Below are positions 62,109-64,000 of a stretch of DNA of 64,000 bases, piece after piece. The stretch lies in the NCBI GenBank assembly GCA_019163375.1, contig JAFLKK010000006.1, forward strand, positions 1 to 64,000, given 5' to 3'. The notes beneath the pieces were generated by a model. The model was not told where the DNA came from. It made no database searches and was given only the letters and a program-made list of their open reading frames with translations. Position 1 is the stretch's first letter. Every line of letters begins with the position of its first letter. A program made the position numbers and the translations under genes. The DNA comes from Paludibacter sp. Lineage in GTDB: Bacteria > Bacteroidota > Bacteroidia > Bacteroidales > Paludibacteraceae.

Positions 62109-62598
62109 TATCGCATTGTGCAGTAGCTATATCGCACCATGCAGTAACTATATCGCATCATGCAGTATCTATATTGCATCATGCAGTATCTATATTGCAC
62201 TATGCAGCAACTATATCGCATCATGCAGTATCTATATCGCACTATGCAGCAACTATATCGCACAAAGCAGTATCAATATCGCACTATGCAGCAACTATAT
62301 CGCACTATGCAGTATCAATATCGCACCAATACCATCTTATATCGCATGACCGCCATCCAATATCGCACGGATACCATTCCATATCGCATGACAACCAAAC
62401 AACATCGCATCACATCCATCTCATATCGCATCACAACCAAACAATATCGCACCACATCCATCTCATATCGCATGACAACCATCCAACATCGCATCACATC
62501 CATCTCATATCGCATGACAACCAAGCAATATCGCACCACATCCAAACCGTATCGCATGACATCCAAACCATATCGCATGACAACCATCCAACATCGCA
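62109..62598. repeat. Exact-period 21-bp tandem array, 24 copies of a TATCGCA core
   Basis: Reading the cores, TATCGCA (19 copies), CATCGCA (3) and TATTGCA (2) recur every 21 bases without a single phase break from 62109 to 62592-62598. The 14 bases in between differ by half: the left half (to about 62321) has ATGCAG plus AACTA/TATCTA; the right half has CATGACAACCA/CACATCCATCTC types. Units are themselves multiples of 7. Because 21 is divisible by three, several reading frames on both strands are open, but none looks like a real protein. It is not a CRISPR: unit and spacer lengths do not fit. Confidence 0.95.
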
Positions 62599-62816
62599 AC
62601 AATCCCCAATCCCACGCACGATATGCCAGCATTGGTTATGGGGTTGAAAACCGGTAACAACTTAGATTTCTCAACCTAATTTATAGCAAATAATAAGTTC
62701 GACAAACAATCTGAATTAATTTAAAAAAAACATATCGTTAATATAGAATAATATTTTTATCTTTGGAGTCGAAAATTAAGAAACTATTATTTAAGCAGGA
62801 CATATAGCTGGGCAGT

Positions 62817-62833
62817 CAGCGAATGCTCCCTCC
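62817..62833 (+). repeat. 17-bp direct repeat, copy 1
   Basis: CAGCGAATGCTCCCTCC occurs identically at 63662-63678. The two copies lie on opposite sides of the hypothetical gene 62901-63527. Confidence 0.85.
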
Positions 62834-62900
62834 TATGCGCTGTTGTAAGATATACGTATAGATTTTGGGGTTAGGTGGCAGCTTAAAAAAGAAAGATACA

Positions 62901-63527
62901 ATGAGTGCAAGAATACTGACAAATACACCAACCTCTGGAGAATTTCCCGAATTCTACTTCGGAGAACATTTTAGAAAATCTCTATGGGTGGAATTTGTTG
63001 ACAAAAAGTACGAGAAATGGATTGGTTGTTTTGAGTGTAACTATCCAAACGTATTAAACGAAGTGCTCGTTGACAAGGATAACAAATCTGCATTTGTCGT
63101 TTCTGGTGGAATTGGATACTTAATTGACATTGAAAACAGGAAACTTAAATATAAGACTGAGGAAAATCCACTTATAGAAAGCGTTATTTTGACGACAAAC
63201 CCAGACTTTTTTATCGCGGGAACTTTTTATTGTGTTTACATTTTCGACAACGAAAAACTGATAAAAGAAGTCTTGGCAGACGATTTAGTTGATGGAATTT
63301 ACTTTAAACGTCAAGTTGACAGGAAAGCTGCTGGAGACTTAGCTTCAATTGAAAATCAATTTGAATTCAATCTTGATTTCGAACTCGACTTAGACACATT
63401 TGAACTGACAGTAGACAGGAGTGTGATTACGAAACATAATGACACCGTGAAAAAGACCAAACAAGACGAGAAAAACTCAGAAACGAAGCAAAGTATATTT
63501 AGACGACTTATAAATAAACTGAAATAA
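62901..63527 (+). CDS. Hypothetical protein in an accessory region
   Basis: 208 aa from the ATG at 62901 (MSARILTNTPTSGEF); a GTTAGGTGGC stretch and a 12-codon upstream extension precede it. No family is recognised. Composition: acidic, rich in aspartate and glutamate, with pairs of beta strands and a Lys-rich tail (TVKKTKQDEKNSETKQSIFRRLINKLK, shown here only in part). No membrane segment or signal peptide. Codon use (many GAC, GGA) differs from neighbours, and repeated 17-mers and palindromes flank it, so it was probably acquired. It could be an immunity or cassette-type protein, but that is a guess. Confidence 0.6.
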   Translation: MSARILTNTPTSGEFPEFYFGEHFRKSLWVEFVDKKYEKWIGCFECNYPNVLNEVLVDKDNKSAFVVSGGIGYLIDIENRKLKYKTEENPLIESVILTTNPDFFIAGTFYCVYIFDNEKLIKEVLADDLVDGIYFKRQVDRKAAGDLASIENQFEFNLDFELDLDTFELTVDRSVITKHNDTVKKTKQDEKNSETKQSIFRRLINKLK

Positions 63528-63569
63528 AAGGTATGCTGCTGACACGCCTCTGTTCATTGGCTGGTTGAC

Positions 63570-63694
63570 CCCGATAAATCGGGACAAGCTGTGCATTCCG
63601 GTAGTTTTGCTCCTGCCTGCCGCAGGCAAGCCCGCATTCACCTTGTCCGTCAGCCGACGGACAGCGAATGCTCCCTCCGTCAGCTGACGGACAA
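63570..63694. repeat. Cluster of palindromes downstream of the hypothetical gene
   Basis: CCCGATAAATCGGG (63570-63583), TGCCTGCCGCAGGCA (63614-63628), TGTCCGTCAGCCGACGGACA (63644-63663) and TCCGTCAGCTGACGGA (63676-63691, self-complementary). TTGTCCGTCAGC (63643-63654) and GCTGACGGACAA (63683-63694) also form a larger inverted repeat around them. GC-rich against an AT-rich background. Confidence 0.85.
63662..63678 (+). repeat. 17-bp direct repeat, copy 2
   Basis: Identical to 62817-62833. It sits inside the palindrome cluster, between the inverted-repeat arms. Confidence 0.85.
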
Positions 63695-63847
63695 ATGCCC
63701 ATAGCCTCGGTCGTCAGACTGCGCAAAAACATCAGAGGATGTTTTTTAGAGATAATAACTGATTTGCTAATGAATAAGTAGTTGAAAGGTTGCTTATGTG
63801 CTGACTATTTTGTAAATTTATGGCATAAAACATTCAATTACAGAATT

Positions 63848-64000
63848 ATGCAACACATACAAGGCGAAGAACGAAATCAGTTAAAAATGTACTGTTTGGA
63901 ACAAATGATATCGCCCGATAGTTTTGTTCGGGCGATTGATTTCTTTGTAGATGCTATCGATTTAGCCAGTTTCGGGTTTAAAAACATTACGTTGAAGGAA
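63848..64000 (+). mobile_element. IS1182-type transposase, 5' part only (cut by window end)
   Basis: An ATG at 63848 opens a frame that runs to the window edge (51 codons). The start reads MQHIQGEERNQLKMY, and later FVRAIDFFVDAIDLASFGFKN; the HIQGE..RNQ..L and VR.ID.FVD..DL..LGF patterns are those of IS1182/IS5-like transposases. No inverted repeat can be assigned because the other end is missing. It marks the right border of the accessory region. Confidence 0.82.

Noticed and set aside
62109-62598. CRISPR array
   Set aside because: The conserved core is only 7 bases and the interval 14, with a total period of 21; repeats are too short, the variable parts fall into repeated families and no cas genes are nearby.
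62059-62657. Long open frames through the 21-bp array as genes
   Set aside because: Frames are open on both strands simply because the period is a multiple of three without stop codons; encoded peptides are low-complexity, and no start region with promoter is seen.
63540-63732. Small minus-strand gene within the palindrome cluster
   Set aside because: The open frame is composed of palindrome sequence with Gly/Ser/Asp-rich low-complexity translation; repeat DNA explains it.

Overview
The window is chromosomal DNA from an anaerobic, probably propionate-forming member of the Bacteroidota, most likely order Bacteroidales. I base this on Bacteroidota-type promoters (TAnnTTTG -7 boxes) in front of many genes, on families largely confined to that phylum (DUF4251, DUF4293, DUF4919, PUR/DUF3276, BtuG-like surface lipoprotein, a type IX secretion-like C-terminus, a MsrB-MsrA lipoprotein fusion), and on methylmalonyl-CoA pathway genes. 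A Paludibacter-like organism would fit, but the sequence alone does not prove a genus.

Layout. 0-7.7 kb: tRNA-Pro, heme chaperone HemW, a class A penicillin-binding protein, a TPR protein and a PafA-like phosphatase. 7.8-14.7 kb: mainly minus-strand metabolic genes (a carboxyltransferase whose biotin site is lost, a GH13 amylase, lipoproteins, an exonuclease) plus thiol peroxidase on the plus strand. 15-25.7 kb: nitronate monooxygenase, a CBM9-like protein, a B12-binding radical SAM protein, a CDF metal exporter, three tRNAs (Leu, Leu, Gly), a TtcA-like protein and a large secreted M6 protease. 25.8-33 kb: MsrBA, then a long minus-strand run in which nusB-yajC-ybbR is followed directly by wbpE/wbpD/wbpB-like genes for a diacetamido-uronic acid sugar. 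33-39.7 kb: PUR protein, threonine aldolase, OxyR (Cys199/Cys208 conserved), TraB/GumN protein, a beta-CASP nuclease and a DbpA-type helicase.

39.9-52.7 kb is the main coherent system. A cobalamin riboswitch precedes a BtuB-type TonB receptor and a BtuG-like lipoprotein, followed by a cobamide salvage and lower-ligand assembly set (cobO, cobQ, cobD, cbiB, btuF-like, a DUF71 ATPase, cobU, cobT, cobS, cobC). No corrin-ring genes are seen. Directly after it, 53.1-55.9 kb carries methylmalonyl-CoA epimerase, a carboxyltransferase beta subunit, a membrane-anchor-less OadG-like protein and a biotin carrier. Vitamin B12 is the cofactor of methylmalonyl-CoA mutase, so B12 acquisition lies next to part of the pathway that needs it. 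The 12S-like and 1.3S-like proteins here and the 5S-like protein at 7.8 kb could together form a methylmalonyl-CoA:pyruvate transcarboxylase.

55.9-61.8 kb: a TolC-RND-adaptor efflux operon with palindromic elements in its spacers. 61.8-64 kb is an accessory region: an exact-period 21-bp array of 24 units, a lone hypothetical gene with different base use, several palindromes, and the start of an IS1182-type transposase cut by the window edge.

The most unusual structures are the 21-bp array (two DNA helical turns per unit), the cobalamin riboswitch whose two variable loops carry complementary heptamer repeats, the 74-bp near-perfect palindrome at 57.5 kb, and the biotin-site-less carboxyltransferase.
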